Source: an uncultured Pelagibacteraceae bacterium | GTDB lineage: Bacteria; Pseudomonadota; Alphaproteobacteria; Pelagibacterales; Pelagibacteraceae | Assembly: GCA_902580335.1 (NCBI GenBank) | Contig: CACHKE010000006.1 | Coordinates: forward strand, 1 to 64,000 | DNA length: 64,000 bases | Direction: 5' to 3' | Part shown: positions 63,787 to 64,000 of the stretch, piece after piece | Numbering within the stretch: the stretch's first letter is position 1 | Layout: every line of letters begins with the position of its first letter | Notes under the pieces: generated by a model | Seen by the model: only the letters and a program-made list of their open reading frames with translations | The model's database searches: none | What the model was told of the DNA's origin: nothing | Position numbers and translations under genes: made by a program

Positions 63787-64000
63787 TCTTTTTAAATGCG
63801 ATTGATCTATGGTCGATTTTACTTTTACTAGAAAACTTCATTTCACCAAAAGTTTGTCTCTTTTTTTTTGGAATAAAAATTGGATCATATCCAAAACCAT
63901 TTTTTCCCCTAATTTTGTTTGAAACAGAACCCTCAATTTTTCCCATGACACTTGCAATTATTTTATCTAAATAACAAATTGACAATGCACATACAAATCT
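63770..64000 (-). CDS. rdgB: dITP/XTP pyrophosphatase RdgB (HAM1), C-terminal part
   Basis: The frame is open to the right edge, so only the last 76 codons are seen; the N-terminus is outside the window. RFVCALSICYLDK, then KNGFGYDPIFIPKKKRQTFGEM and DHRSIAF, are the conserved C-terminal elements of the Ham1 family. The family hydrolyses non-canonical purine triphosphates, protecting DNA from inosine/xanthosine incorporation. The internal TTG at 63985 is unlikely to be the true start. Confidence 0.9.
   Translation of the reverse strand, partial: RFVCALSICYLDKIIASVMGKIEGSVSNKIRGKNGFGYDPIFIPKKKRQTFGEMKFSSKSKIDHRSIAFKKIKKFL

Overview
The window comes from a streamlined, strongly A+T-rich alphaproteobacterium, most likely a SAR11-clade (Pelagibacterales, Candidatus Pelagibacter-like) marine bacterium. 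Support comes from the very low G+C, Lys/Asn/Ile-rich proteins, near-zero intergenic space (many TAATG and ATGA overlaps) and several alphaproteobacterial gene orders: dnaN-dnaA-rpsT-mutM-ubiE-ubiB-coaBC-dut, irr-fabA-fabB-fabI, nusA-infB-rbfA-rpsO-pnp, and tsaB-fur-miaB-phoH-ybeY-lnt-metK. The species assignment is an inference from gene content, not from a search. I see no IS element, prophage, CRISPR array or rRNA. The longest stretch without a gene is the 273-bp dnaA-rpsT spacer.

Layout. 1-4.3 kb: the start of an SUV3-like helicase running off the left edge, a PaaI-type thioesterase preceded by a tiny membrane ORF, tRNA-Arg(ACG), and a thiolase. 4.3-8.6 kb: a pyruvate dehydrogenase E1 with an N-terminal lipoyl domain, followed by its E2. 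8.6-17.1 kb: an EamA transporter, uppP, glutamate synthase in the order gltD-gltB, and a hydrolase. 17.2-20.8 kb: a degraded glycosyltransferase/yqaA junction, dsbB, coq7, an HNH nuclease, an esterase, a HIG1-type membrane protein and a TlpA-like thioredoxin. 20.8-24.2 kb: argH-lptM-lysA-plsC. 24.2-33.3 kb: replication initiation (dnaN, dnaA), rpsT, mutM, ubiquinone genes, coaBC, dut, a ThiF-family enzyme and an SH3 protein. 33.3-37.3 kb: a probable iron/oxidative-stress patch with a Cys-rich 59-aa protein behind tandem Fur-like boxes, DUF2061, a beta-hydroxylase, katG and irr, the last two with Irr-box-like palindromes. 37.3-39.9 kb: fabA-fabB-fabI. 40-47 kb: pnp, rpsO, rbfA, infB, nusA. 47.3-53.6 kb: metK, lnt, ybeY, phoH, miaB, fur, tsaB. 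53.5-64 kb: a deacetylase, a glucosaminidase, nfuA, trpS, murJ, maeB, a BON lipoprotein, rsmI, a periplasmic binding protein and a partial rdgB.

How it fits together. Most genes are core: pyruvate to acetyl-CoA, malate to pyruvate, ammonium assimilation, Arg/Lys synthesis, unsaturated fatty acids, envelope assembly (uppP, murJ, lnt, lptM, plsC), ubiquinone, translation and RNA turnover. The less ordinary signals are the lipoyl-E1 fusion with a near-identical lipoyl-coding repeat in E2, the iron/peroxide patch at 33.3-37.3 kb, the glycosyltransferase/yqaA deletion scar, a short TsaB that overlaps its divergent neighbour, and the absence of several usual partner genes from conserved clusters (rimP, ylxR, truB, rimI, ybeX).
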